Origin: Palsa-343 sp036269135
GTDB lineage: Bacteria > Acidobacteriota > Terriglobia > Terriglobales > Acidobacteriaceae
Length of the DNA: 64,000 nt
Reading direction: 5' to 3'
Assembly: GCA_036269135.1 (NCBI GenBank)
Contig: DATASQ010000022.1
Coordinates: 62,001-126,000, forward strand
How positions within the stretch are numbered: the stretch's first letter is position 1; each line of letters starts with the position of its first letter. Below, piece by piece: positions 8,957 through 18,200 of this stretch. The notes beneath the pieces are model-generated. The model ran no database searches. It was not told the origin of the DNA and worked only from the letters and a program-made list of their open reading frames with translations. The position numbers and the translations under genes were made by a program.

Positions 8957-11900
8957 ATGAATGCCATTTTTGCCTGCTCGAACGCAAGCTCCCCGGCCAC
9001 CCGCATTTCTTACCATCGCAAAACGAGCAGGCACCTGGTTTCCGTTATGGCAGGGCTCGCCTTCCTGTGCGGCATGGGTCCCCTGGTCCACGCGCAAGCC
9101 GCTTACTACGCGGGTGTCACTAGCCCGATCGATACCACGCACTTCACTGAAGTCGAAGGCATGGCCACGGATGCCGCCGGCAACCTGTTTGTCGCAGCCA
9201 CCGACGGCACGGCCTGGAACGTCTATAAAATCGCCCACACTGGCCCCGGCACCTACAGCACAACCCCTGCGGCCCAGCCGGTTCCGGCTGGCGGCTATCC
9301 ATGCTCAACTGATCCCTGCCTCAGAGGTGTCGCCTTCGACTCGAACCAGAATCTCTGGGTTGCCGACTTTGGGGGACAGGTCTACGAGCTGGTAAATACC
9401 TCCGGAACATTAGGCACCCCTACGCTTGTCGGATCGGGCAGTTGGACTACCCCGTGGGGAATCGCTGCGGATACGTCCGGGAATGTCTTCGTAACGGACA
9501 ATGCCGCCGACACGGTGTCGGAAATCTCGGGCGGCACACCCACAGTCGTGTACACCGGCAGCAGCTCCGGTATCCAGCAGCCGCGCGGCATCGCGCTTGA
9601 CTCCGCCGGGGATCTCTTTGTGGTAGATGGCGTCAGCAGCCAGGTGAAGGAACTGATCCCACCCTATACTGCGGCGGCGCCTGTGATCGTGAACAACACC
9701 GGTTTCCAGGGCCCGGGCGATATCGCTTTCGATACGAACGGCAATCTCTGGGTCTCAGAATTCACCACTAATTCCGCCCGCGAAATCACAGGCTGGGACA
9801 GCTACGCCGGCACCTTCACCTCGATTCAGACCTGGGGCAGCGGACTGAACGGGCCCGTCGCCGTGTGGCCCAGCATTGACGGCACCATGATCGTTGCGAA
9901 CGTGACCAACGGTGCGATCCAGCAGATCAACTACCAGCCCCTCAATTTCGGCACCGTTGCCCTCGGCTCCGCTTCGACCAGTCAAACCGTCACCTTCTCA
10001 TTCACGGCCAGCACTACGATTGGAGCGCCCCTCGTCGTCACTCAGGGCGGTACCGGCCAGGATTTTGTCGATGCCGGAGGCGGAAGCTGCCAGGCCGGCA
10101 CCTACGCTCCTCCGGCCACCTGCACCGTCGATGTGAAGTTCGCGCCGAAAACCCCGGGCAATCGCGCCGGCGCCGTGGAACTGGTGGATAGCTCCGGCAA
10201 TGTGGCGCAAGCATTCCTCTACGGCACCGCCACTGGTCCCGAGATCACATTTAGCCCCAGCACAGGGACGACCAAGCTCGGCGCTACCTTTACCTCGCCA
10301 CAAAAAATTGCCGTAGACGGGAGCGGCGACATCTTCGTCGTGGACTCGGTTGCAAGTACTGTTACCGAGATTCTCGCTAACGGTGGAACGAAACCCATCA
10401 CCCTTCCCAGTCCGTACTCTTTCAGCAGGCCCTGGTCGATCGCCATCGGCGGAGCGGGCAATCTCTTCGTGGGAGAATCCGGGAACAATCGAATCGACGA
10501 GATTTACGCGCCTAACTACACGACCGGGACCCCGCTGCCCGGCGCGTATACGCCGCTTGGTCTGGCTGTTGACAACAACGGAAATCTCTTCGTAGCCGAT
10601 CCTCCTGCCGTACGAGAACTCACCGCGGCCAGCGGCTACGCAACCGTTCTGACCCTGAACTCCTCGTTCGGCAAACCCTTCGGTGTCGCCGTGGATCCCA
10701 GCGGCGATGTCTGGGTCGCCGGCGATGGAGTCAGTCCCAACCCCTCGCTCACCGAGCTGGGCCCCACGGGCTCCGTGATCAACACTTTCAGTGGCTTCAG
10801 CAGCCCCGAGGCCGTCGCTGTCGATCCTGCCGGCAATGTCTACGTCGCCGACAGCGGAGGCGGGACGATAACGGAGCTGACGAAGGCCAGCAACTACGCC
10901 ACCTCTGTCACACTGGCGACCATATCGAACGATCCGGCAGGCGTTGCCCTCGACAGCAGCGGCAACGTCTACTACTCCACCAACGCCAGCGACAACTCGG
11001 TCTACGAAATCAATCTGGCTGCCCCGCCATCGCTGCTGACCTTCGCCACCTCAACTGCCTATAAGACGCTCAGCACCGAGGAGCAGTCGGTCACCCTCTC
11101 CAACATCGGCAACGCCGATCTCACATTCAGCGCTATTAATTTCAGCACCACCAGCTTTGGCGTGGCTGCGGACTCCGGCTGCATCGCCGGCTCGTCGCTG
11201 ACCAGCGCCGACAGCAGCTGCCTGCTCAAATTCAGCTTTACTCCGCAGACGGTTACAAATCCAGTCACCGGTACGGCGACCCTGATAGATAACGCCGGCA
11301 CCGGCAGCCAGGCCATTAATCTCAGCGGCACGGCCATGAAAGCCGACCTGACTCTGAGCTGGACGCCCTCCACCGCCAGCATCCCCTACGGGACCGACCT
11401 GTCCGGCGTGCTGCCTGCCGCGGCAAGCTGCACCGGGTGTGGAACCTTCGCCTATACCGCCTCGGGCGTCGGCGCGGTGAACGCCAACACCATTCTGAGC
11501 GTTGCGGGCTCACCGTATACCCTCACGGCCACCTTCACTCAAACCGACACGACGGACTACAACCCGCCCTCGAGCACACAGATCACCGTGAACCTCACCG
11601 TGACGAAGGCCACAACCACAATCTCCGTCGCGCCGAGTGCCAGCGCCATCACTTACGGCCAGACTCTGTCAGCCTCGAACCTGACCGGCGGAACCGTCGT
11701 CAGCGGAGCCACCTCGGTTACGGGTCACTGGGCCTACACGACGCCGACGACGGCGCCAACGGCCGGTACGGACTCAGAAAGCGTGATCTTCACGCCCGAT
11801 GACACGGCCGATTACGACACAGTGACCGGCACGGCCAGTGTGGTTGTGAATAAAGCCACAACCACAGTTGTAACTCTGCCGACGGCCAGTGCGATTACCT

Positions 11901-13624
11901 ACGGACAGACCCTCGCATCCTCCACTTTGACCGGCGGCACCGCTGCCAGCGGCGGCACCAACGTCCCGGGTAAATACACCTACACCACGCCCACGACCCT
12001 CCCCACAGCCGGCACCGATTCCGAAAGCGTGACCTTCACGCCGGACGATGCGGTCGACTACGACACCGTAACGGGCAGCGTTAATGTAGTCGTGAGCAAG
12101 GCCACGCTGACGGTGGCCACCTTGCCGACGGCCAGCGCCATCACCTACGGCCAGACCCTGGCCTCCTCCATTCTGACCGGCGGCACGGCTGCCAGCGGTG
12201 GCACGTCTGTCCCGGGCTCCTACGCCTTCACCACACCCACCCTCGAGCCAACCGCCGGCACAGACTCCGAGAGCGTGACCTTCACGGCCACGGACGCGGT
12301 GGATTACAACACCGTGACCGCTTCGGTGAACGTGACCGTCAATCAGGCCACCACCACCGTCACCTGGGCGCTTCCGGTCTCCATCATCTATGGAACCCCG
12401 CTCTCGGCGACCCAGCTCAACGCCAGCGCGAACGTGCTCGGCTCCTTTACCTACACCCCGCCCGCCGGAACCATCCTGCCCGTCGGCGCCGGCCAGACTC
12501 TCTCGGTCTCATTCATTCCGAGCGACACCGTGGACTACAAATCCTCGATGGGAACGACGACCATCACGGTGACAGCCGGCAGCCTGATCGTCTCGGCGAA
12601 TAATGCCACCCGCGTCTACGGCACCGCCAATCCATCGTTCAGTGGCAGCGTCGCCGGAGCGCAGGGCAGCGACACCTTCTCCGAATCCTTCTCCTCCCCG
12701 GCCACCATCACCTCGAACGCAGGCACCTATCCCATCGTGCCCAGCGCCAGCGGGACCGATCTGGGCGATTACACCGTCGTGATCGACAACGGCACCCTGA
12801 CCATCAGCAAAGCGAACACCACCACCGGCCTTTCCGCCAGCGGCAGCTCGGTGAACCCGGGAGCGAGTCTCACCCTCTCCGCCACTGTGGCTTCGGCGAC
12901 CTCAGGCACGCCCACCGGAACCGTCAGCTTCTATGACGGCACCACGCTGCTGGGCACCGGTACCCTCACTGGCGGCGTCGCCACTTACTCCACCACCACC
13001 CTGGCGGCCGGCTCCTCGAATACCGTCACCGCCGTCTACAGCGGCGACACCAACTTCAACACCAGCAGCACCACCACCTCCACCGTCGTCACCGTGGGCA
13101 TGCTGGACTTCACCCTCGGGACCCCCTCGCCCGCCACGCAGTCCGGCAGCTCCGGCGGATCCTTCCAGTACTCCTTCAACATCAGCCCTCTCTATGGCGC
13201 CTATGCGGGTCCGGTGAGCTTCACAGCGACCGGGCTGCCCACTGGAGCCGTTGCCACCTTCTCGCCGTCCACGATTCCTGCGAACGGCGGAGCCCAGACG
13301 GTTAACATGACCGTCTCCACCGCCCCCGCAAGTGCGGCGCTCGTCCATCCCTCCACGGCGGGACGCGGGCTCATCCCGATCGCGCTGGCCTTCCTCTTCC
13401 TGCCGCTCGCCGGGACGAAGCGGATGCGGCGGGAGGGACGCCGGTTCGGCCGTCTGGCCTGCCTGTTGCTCCTGGTGCTCGCCGGCCTCGGCGCTACCGC
13501 AGCCCTCACCGGTTGCGGCTCCCATAACGGTGGATTCTCCGGCACAGAGGGCTACACCATCACCATCACAGCGACCAGCGGCGCCATTCAGCACACCTCC
13601 ACGGTGACCCTGGATCTGCAGTGA
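8957..13624 (+). CDS. Giant secreted NHL / choice-of-anchor-D / MBG / Ig-like repeat protein
   Basis: 1,555 residues. The start at MNAIFACSNASS was chosen because AGGAG lies 7 bases upstream and a signal peptide follows at once (LVSVMAGLAFLCGMGPLVHAQ). Order: NHL-type beta-propeller repeats (GIAxDxxGNLFVxD units) to ~residue 310; a choice-of-anchor-D domain (NFGTVALGSASTSQTVTFSF); more NHL repeats; another anchor-D domain; three near-identical 82-residue MBG-like repeats plus a diverged fourth; an Ig-like repeat (SVNPGASLTLSATV). It ends with two hydrophobic segments (LIPIALAFLFLPLAG; LACLLLLVLAGLGATAALTGCGS) and a last Ig-like strand pair. It is probably a surface adhesin or matrix protein, given polysaccharide genes on both sides. 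A perfect terminator follows it. Confidence 0.85.
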   Translation: MNAIFACSNASSPATRISYHRKTSRHLVSVMAGLAFLCGMGPLVHAQAAYYAGVTSPIDTTHFTEVEGMATDAAGNLFVAATDGTAWNVYKIAHTGPGTYSTTPAAQPVPAGGYPCSTDPCLRGVAFDSNQNLWVADFGGQVYELVNTSGTLGTPTLVGSGSWTTPWGIAADTSGNVFVTDNAADTVSEISGGTPTVVYTGSSSGIQQPRGIALDSAGDLFVVDGVSSQVKELIPPYTAAAPVIVNNTGFQGPGDIAFDTNGNLWVSEFTTNSAREITGWDSYAGTFTSIQTWGSGLNGPVAVWPSIDGTMIVANVTNGAIQQINYQPLNFGTVALGSASTSQTVTFSFTASTTIGAPLVVTQGGTGQDFVDAGGGSCQAGTYAPPATCTVDVKFAPKTPGNRAGAVELVDSSGNVAQAFLYGTATGPEITFSPSTGTTKLGATFTSPQKIAVDGSGDIFVVDSVASTVTEILANGGTKPITLPSPYSFSRPWSIAIGGAGNLFVGESGNNRIDEIYAPNYTTGTPLPGAYTPLGLAVDNNGNLFVADPPAVRELTAASGYATVLTLNSSFGKPFGVAVDPSGDVWVAGDGVSPNPSLTELGPTGSVINTFSGFSSPEAVAVDPAGNVYVADSGGGTITELTKASNYATSVTLATISNDPAGVALDSSGNVYYSTNASDNSVYEINLAAPPSLLTFATSTAYKTLSTEEQSVTLSNIGNADLTFSAINFSTTSFGVAADSGCIAGSSLTSADSSCLLKFSFTPQTVTNPVTGTATLIDNAGTGSQAINLSGTAMKADLTLSWTPSTASIPYGTDLSGVLPAAASCTGCGTFAYTASGVGAVNANTILSVAGSPYTLTATFTQTDTTDYNPPSSTQITVNLTVTKATTTISVAPSASAITYGQTLSASNLTGGTVVSGATSVTGHWAYTTPTTAPTAGTDSESVIFTPDDTADYDTVTGTASVVVNKATTTVVTLPTASAITYGQTLASSTLTGGTAASGGTNVPGKYTYTTPTTLPTAGTDSESVTFTPDDAVDYDTVTGSVNVVVSKATLTVATLPTASAITYGQTLASSILTGGTAASGGTSVPGSYAFTTPTLEPTAGTDSESVTFTATDAVDYNTVTASVNVTVNQATTTVTWALPVSIIYGTPLSATQLNASANVLGSFTYTPPAGTILPVGAGQTLSVSFIPSDTVDYKSSMGTTTITVTAGSLIVSANNATRVYGTANPSFSGSVAGAQGSDTFSESFSSPATITSNAGTYPIVPSASGTDLGDYTVVIDNGTLTISKANTTTGLSASGSSVNPGASLTLSATVASATSGTPTGTVSFYDGTTLLGTGTLTGGVATYSTTTLAAGSSNTVTAVYSGDTNFNTSSTTTSTVVTVGMLDFTLGTPSPATQSGSSGGSFQYSFNISPLYGAYAGPVSFTATGLPTGAVATFSPSTIPANGGAQTVNMTVSTAPASAALVHPSTAGRGLIPIALAFLFLPLAGTKRMRREGRRFGRLACLLLLVLAGLGATAALTGCGSHNGGFSGTEGYTITITATSGAIQHTSTVTLDLQ
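11606..12343 (+). repeat. Three tandem 246-base coding repeats (82-residue MBG-like module)
   Basis: Units 11606-11851, 11852-12097 and 12098-12343 each start with a Lys-Ala pair and contain ASAITYGQTL, then LTGGT and DSES..FT. The period is exactly 246 bases, and units 2 and 3 are the most alike. A diverged fourth unit begins at 12344 (QATTTVTWALPVSIIYG). High identity between neighbours suggests recent duplication and a chance of copy-number change. Confidence 0.9.
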
Positions 13625-13646
13625 TCCACGCTCCAATTCTCACCAT

Positions 13647-13680
13647 GGCCGGACCCCGACAACGGGTCCGGCCCTTTTCC
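13647..13680 (+). terminator. Intrinsic terminator after giant repeat protein
   Basis: A perfect 10-base stem GGCCGGACCC / GGGTCCGGCC with a 7-base loop is followed by CTTTTCC. It starts 23 bases after the stop codon of the repeat-protein gene. Confidence 0.85.
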
Positions 13681-13851
13681 TGCAGTCCCTCTGCCCCTTT
13701 TGTGCTATCCCCTCAACGTGCGCCGGGTATGGGATCGCTGCCGTCCGCGCGTTACGATGCGAGCAGCGATGCAGGATTCTCCGGGATGGTACAAAAGCGT
13801 AGAAGACTGTTTCCACCACCCTCTTTTTAACCAGCGAATGCAGGTGATTCA

Positions 13852-15198
13852 ATGTCCATGACCTCTGTTGATCAGACCACCGAACTCCTTCAGCGCATCC
13901 AGTCGCGCCAGGCCCGCATTGGCATCGTCGGCATGGGCTATGTCGGCCTGCCGCTCTCTCTGCTTTTCAGCGAGCAGCGCTTCCGCGTCACCGGCTTCGA
14001 TATCGACCAGCGCAAAGTGACCACGCTCAACCAGGGCGGCACCTACATCGTCCGGATTCCCGAAACCGAAATCCAGCTGGCCCGCGAGAACGGCTTTACC
14101 GCCACCGCTGACTACACCCAGATCGACGAGATGGACGTCGTCATCATCTGCGTGCCCACGCCGCTGAATGAATACCACGAGCCCGATCTCAGCTATGTCA
14201 CCGGCACGGTGAAGAGCATCGCTCCCCATGTGCACGAGGGGCAGCTCATCATTCTGGAAAGCACCACCTATCCCGGCACCACGGAAGAGGTGGTGGTCCC
14301 GCTCCTCGAGCAGGGCAATCCCTCCGGTCTCAGCGTTGCGCGCGAAGCCGGGGCTCCCGGCTTTTACGTCGCCTTCTCGCCCGAGCGCGAAGATCCCGGC
14401 AACGACTCCGTCGCCCGTCGCGATATTCCCAAAGTGATTGGCGGCTGCGGCCCCGTCGCCCGCGAGCTGGCTTCCGCCGTCTACGGCTCCATCTTCAACC
14501 GCACCGTGCCGGTCTCTTCGCCCGCCGCGGCGGAGATGACCAAGCTCCTCGAAAACATCTATCGCTGCGTCAACATCGCGCTGGTCAATGAGCTCAAGCA
14601 GCTCTGCCTGCGCATGGATATCGACATCTTCGAAGTCATTGATGCGGCCAAAACCAAGCCCTTCGGCTTCCAGGCCTTTTATCCCGGTCCCGGCCTCGGC
14701 GGCCACTGCATCCCCATCGATCCCTTCTATCTTTCCTGGAAGGCAAAAGAGTTCGACTTCCGCACCAAGTTCATCGAGCTGGCCGGCGAAATCAACATCG
14801 GCATGCCCTATTTCGTCGTGGAGAACGTGATCGAAGCCATGAGCCGGCAGGGCAAAGCGCTGAAAGGCTCCCGCATTCTCATCCTCGGCATGGCCTACAA
14901 GCGCGACATCGACGATCTCCGCGAGTCGCCCTCGCTCACCATCCTCGAACTGCTCCAGAAGCGCGGCGCCACGGTCGAGTACAACGACCCCTTCTGCCCA
15001 ACGGTAGGACGCGGCCGCAAGTACGACCTCAACATGACCAGCACGCCTCTCGAGAAGATTCCCGAGTTCGACTGCGTGGTCATCGTCACCGACCACACCC
15101 AGTACGATATCCCGGCCATCGTAAAGCAGGCGAAACTCGTCGTCGACAGCCGCAACGCCACCCGCGGCATCGACGCACCGAACATCGTCCGCTGCTAG
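13852..15198 (+). CDS. Nucleotide-sugar dehydrogenase (UDP-GlcNAc/UDP-ManNAc 6-dehydrogenase type)
   Basis: 448 residues. Oxidises C6 of a UDP-sugar twice with NAD+ to a UDP-uronic acid for polysaccharide synthesis, in the cytoplasm. The N-terminal Rossmann motif GIVGMGYVGLP lies at residues 24-34. The catalytic loop GPGLGGHCIPIDPFYL has its nucleophile at Cys286. The C-terminal UDP-binding domain starts near GSRILILGMAYKRDIDDLRESP. The sequence resembles WbpA/WbpO/TviB-type enzymes more than UDP-glucose dehydrogenase, but the substrate cannot be fixed by reading. It has its own leader and a strong terminator, so it is probably a single transcript. A uronic product would suit the deacetylase and amidotransferase of the upstream cluster. 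Confidence 0.93.
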   Translation: MSMTSVDQTTELLQRIQSRQARIGIVGMGYVGLPLSLLFSEQRFRVTGFDIDQRKVTTLNQGGTYIVRIPETEIQLARENGFTATADYTQIDEMDVVIICVPTPLNEYHEPDLSYVTGTVKSIAPHVHEGQLIILESTTYPGTTEEVVVPLLEQGNPSGLSVAREAGAPGFYVAFSPEREDPGNDSVARRDIPKVIGGCGPVARELASAVYGSIFNRTVPVSSPAAAEMTKLLENIYRCVNIALVNELKQLCLRMDIDIFEVIDAAKTKPFGFQAFYPGPGLGGHCIPIDPFYLSWKAKEFDFRTKFIELAGEINIGMPYFVVENVIEAMSRQGKALKGSRILILGMAYKRDIDDLRESPSLTILELLQKRGATVEYNDPFCPTVGRGRKYDLNMTSTPLEKIPEFDCVVIVTDHTQYDIPAIVKQAKLVVDSRNATRGIDAPNIVRC

Positions 15199-15243
15199 AT
15201 CGCAGGCCGCCCGGTTCGACCGTCCAAACCTATCACTTAAGAG

Positions 15244-15272
15244 AAGGCCCGCCATAACGGCGGGCCTTTTTC
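15244..15272 (+). terminator. Intrinsic terminator after UDP-sugar dehydrogenase
   Basis: A perfect 10-base stem AAGGCCCGCC / GGCGGGCCTT with loop ATAAC runs into TTTTTC. It lies between two convergent genes. The reverse strand lacks a T-run, so it mainly serves the + strand gene. Confidence 0.9.
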
Positions 15273-15292
15273 TTTGTGCGTCGCCGAGGTTT

Positions 15293-18200
15293 CTACGGAA
15301 TCGTCCCCGTCCAGACGTTCGAGGGTGTGCTCTCCACCCCTGACGCATCCACGCTGGTCACCTCGTAGCTGTAGGCGATTCCGCTGGCTACACTCGCATC
15401 CGTATACGCCGTTCCCGTCACCGTCGACGAGGTCAGCACAGTGTAAGCGCCGCCGCCAGTAGCCCGGTAGACCTTATACCCAACCACCGGATCCGAGGAG
15501 CTTGCCGGCGCAACCCAGGTCAGGGCAACCGAGTACGTTACCGGCGCCGCTGCTCCGGTCCCGGTCAGGCTGATCAGCGTCGTGGTGCCTGCCGTCGCAT
15601 TGCTCGTCAGCGTTACCGATCCTGTTACGGCACCCGCCGCTACCGGATCGAACTGCAGATCCAGTGTCGCCGACTGCCCCGGATTCAGAGTCACCGGGAA
15701 CGTCACCCCGGACATGGTGAAGCCGGTTCCGGCCAGTGATCCCGCGCTGAGGGTGAGCGCCGAGGTTCCCGACGAGGTCAGCGTCACGGTCTGCGTCGCC
15801 GGCGTGTTCAGGTCCACACTGCCGAAGGCAATCGTGCTCGAGCCGAGGGTTAGCGCGGGCCCGCTCACGCTTAGCTGCAGAGCAAACGTTTTGGTCACTC
15901 CCCCGGCCGTCGCCGTAAGGGTCGCCGTTGCGGCCGTGGATACAGCCGTTGCCGTCGCGTTAAAGGAAGCCGTTGTCGCGCTGGCCGCCACCGTCACCGA
16001 AGCCGGTACCGTGACCGCGCTGTTGTTGCTGGAGAGGGAAACCACCAGCCCGCCCGAGGCCGCCGCCGCATTCAGCGTCACCGTGCAGGCGTCGGTCGTG
16101 GCGCCGCTCAGCGATGCATTCGTGCACGAGACCGCACTCAGCACCCCGGGCGCTGCATCTCCGGTACCGCTCAGCGATACTACGCTGGTGCCGCCCGTGC
16201 CTGCATTGCTGTTCACCGTGATCGAGCCGCTGGCCGCGCCGGTGCTCGTTGGATCGAACTTCACCGTCAGTGTCACCGTTTGCCCAGGATTCAGCGTCGC
16301 CGGGAGGTTTCCCCCGGTCATCGTGAATCCCGTACCCGCGAGCGTGGCTGAGTTGATCGTCAGCGCCGATGTGCCCGACGAGGTCAGCGTCACGGTCTGG
16401 GTCGTCGACGTGTCCACCGTCTGGTCTCCAAAGGACAGGCTGGTCGTGCTCAGCGTCAGCTGAGGCGATCCCCCGGTCAGTTGCAGAGCAAAGGTCTTGG
16501 TCACGCTGCCTGCCGTTGCGCTCACCGTTGCAGTTTCGGTCGTGCTCACCGCAGCCACCGTCGCCGTGAAGACGGCGCTGGTCGCGTTGGCCGCCACCGT
16601 CACTGAAGCCGGCAACGTTACGGAGCTGCTGCTGCTCGAAAGGCTGACCGCCTGGCCGCCGGTTCCGGCCGCCGCGCTCAGTGTCACCGTGCATGTATCG
16701 GTGCCCGCCTGCGTGTAGGAACTGGTGCTGCAGGAAAGCGCGCTCAACACCCCGGGCGCGGCATCCCCGGTGCCGCCCAGCGACACCACCTGCGTCGTGC
16801 CGGTACCTGCATTGCTGGCAATGCTCAGGGAGCCGCTCGCCACTCCCGTTGCCGTCGGCTCAAAATGCACCATCACCGTTGCCGACTGTCCCGGATTCAG
16901 CGTCACCGGGAAGCTTGCGCCCGTTATGGTGAAGCCCGCGCCCGAGAGCGTGGCCGCATTGATCGTCAGCGCTGCCGTACCCGACGAGGTCAGCGTCACC
17001 GGCTGCGGCGTCGCGCTGGTGTTGATCGTCACATCGCCGAACGCGAGGCTGGTCGTGCTCAGCGTCAGTTGCGGCGTGCCCGCGGTTAGCTGCAAGGCAA
17101 AGGTCTTCGTCTCGGCGCCCGCTGTCGCGCTCAACGTTGCGGTGGCTGTCGTGCTTACCGCCGCTACAGTCGCCGTAAACGCGGCGCTGGTCGCATTTGC
17201 CGGTACGGTCACCGAAGCCGGCACCGTCACCGAACTGCTGCTGCTCGACAGGTTCACCACCTGGCCGCCCGTTCCTGCGGCCGCGCTCAGCGTCACCGTG
17301 CAGCTATCCGTTCCCGCCTGCGTGTAGGAGCTCGTGCCGCACGTCAGCGCGCTCAGCACGCCGGCCGCTGCCGTTGCCGTTCCACTCAGTGCGACCGTGC
17401 GGGTGCCGCCGGTGGCCGCATTGCTGCTGATCGCGATCGAGCCGCTCGTCGCGCCCGTGCTCGTCGGATCGAAATTCACCGTCAGCGTCACCGACTGCCC
17501 CGGATTCAGCGTCGCTGGGAAGCTGGCTCCCGTGGCCGTGAACCCGGTCCCCGTCAGTGTGGCCGCATTGATCGTCAGCGCCGCCGTGCCTGACGAGGTC
17601 AGTGTCACCGTCTGCGTCGTGGAGGTGTTCACCGTTTGGTCGCCGAACGACAGGCTGGCCGTACTCAGCGTCAGCTGGGGCGATTCGGCGGTCAGCTGCA
17701 GCGCGAAAGTCCGGGTTACCCCGCTCGCCGTCGCGCTCAGCGATGCCGTCGTTGTCGTGCTCACCGTCGCCACCGTCGCCGTAAAGGCGGCGCTGGTCGT
17801 GTTCGCCGGCACCGTGACCGAAGCCGGTACCGTCACCGAGCTGCTGCTGCTCGACAGGTTCACCACCTGGCCGCCGGCTCCGGCTGTCGCGGTCAGCGTC
17901 ACCGTGCAGGCATCCATGCCCGCCTGCGTGTAGGCATTCGTGCTGCAGGAGAGCGCGCTCAGCACTCCGGCCGTTGCATCTCCCGTCCCGCTCAGCGAGA
18001 CCACCTGCGTCGCCGCATTGCTCGCGATCGACAGCGCGCCGATCGCCGCGCCGGTCGCCGTCGGGGCAAAGTGCACCATCACCGTCGTGGATTGCCCGGG
18101 ATTCAGCGTGACCGGGAAGGTTCCCCCCGTCACCGCAAAGCCGGAGCCCGTCGCCGTGGCCGAATCGATCGTCAGCGCCGCCGTACCCGATGAGGTCAGC

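Noticed and set aside
13849..15348. A 499-codon open frame on - opposite the UDP-sugar dehydrogenase
   Set aside because: It is the shadow of a gene with clear motifs on +; its translation is low complexity with no recognisable fold, and it spans the + strand terminator.
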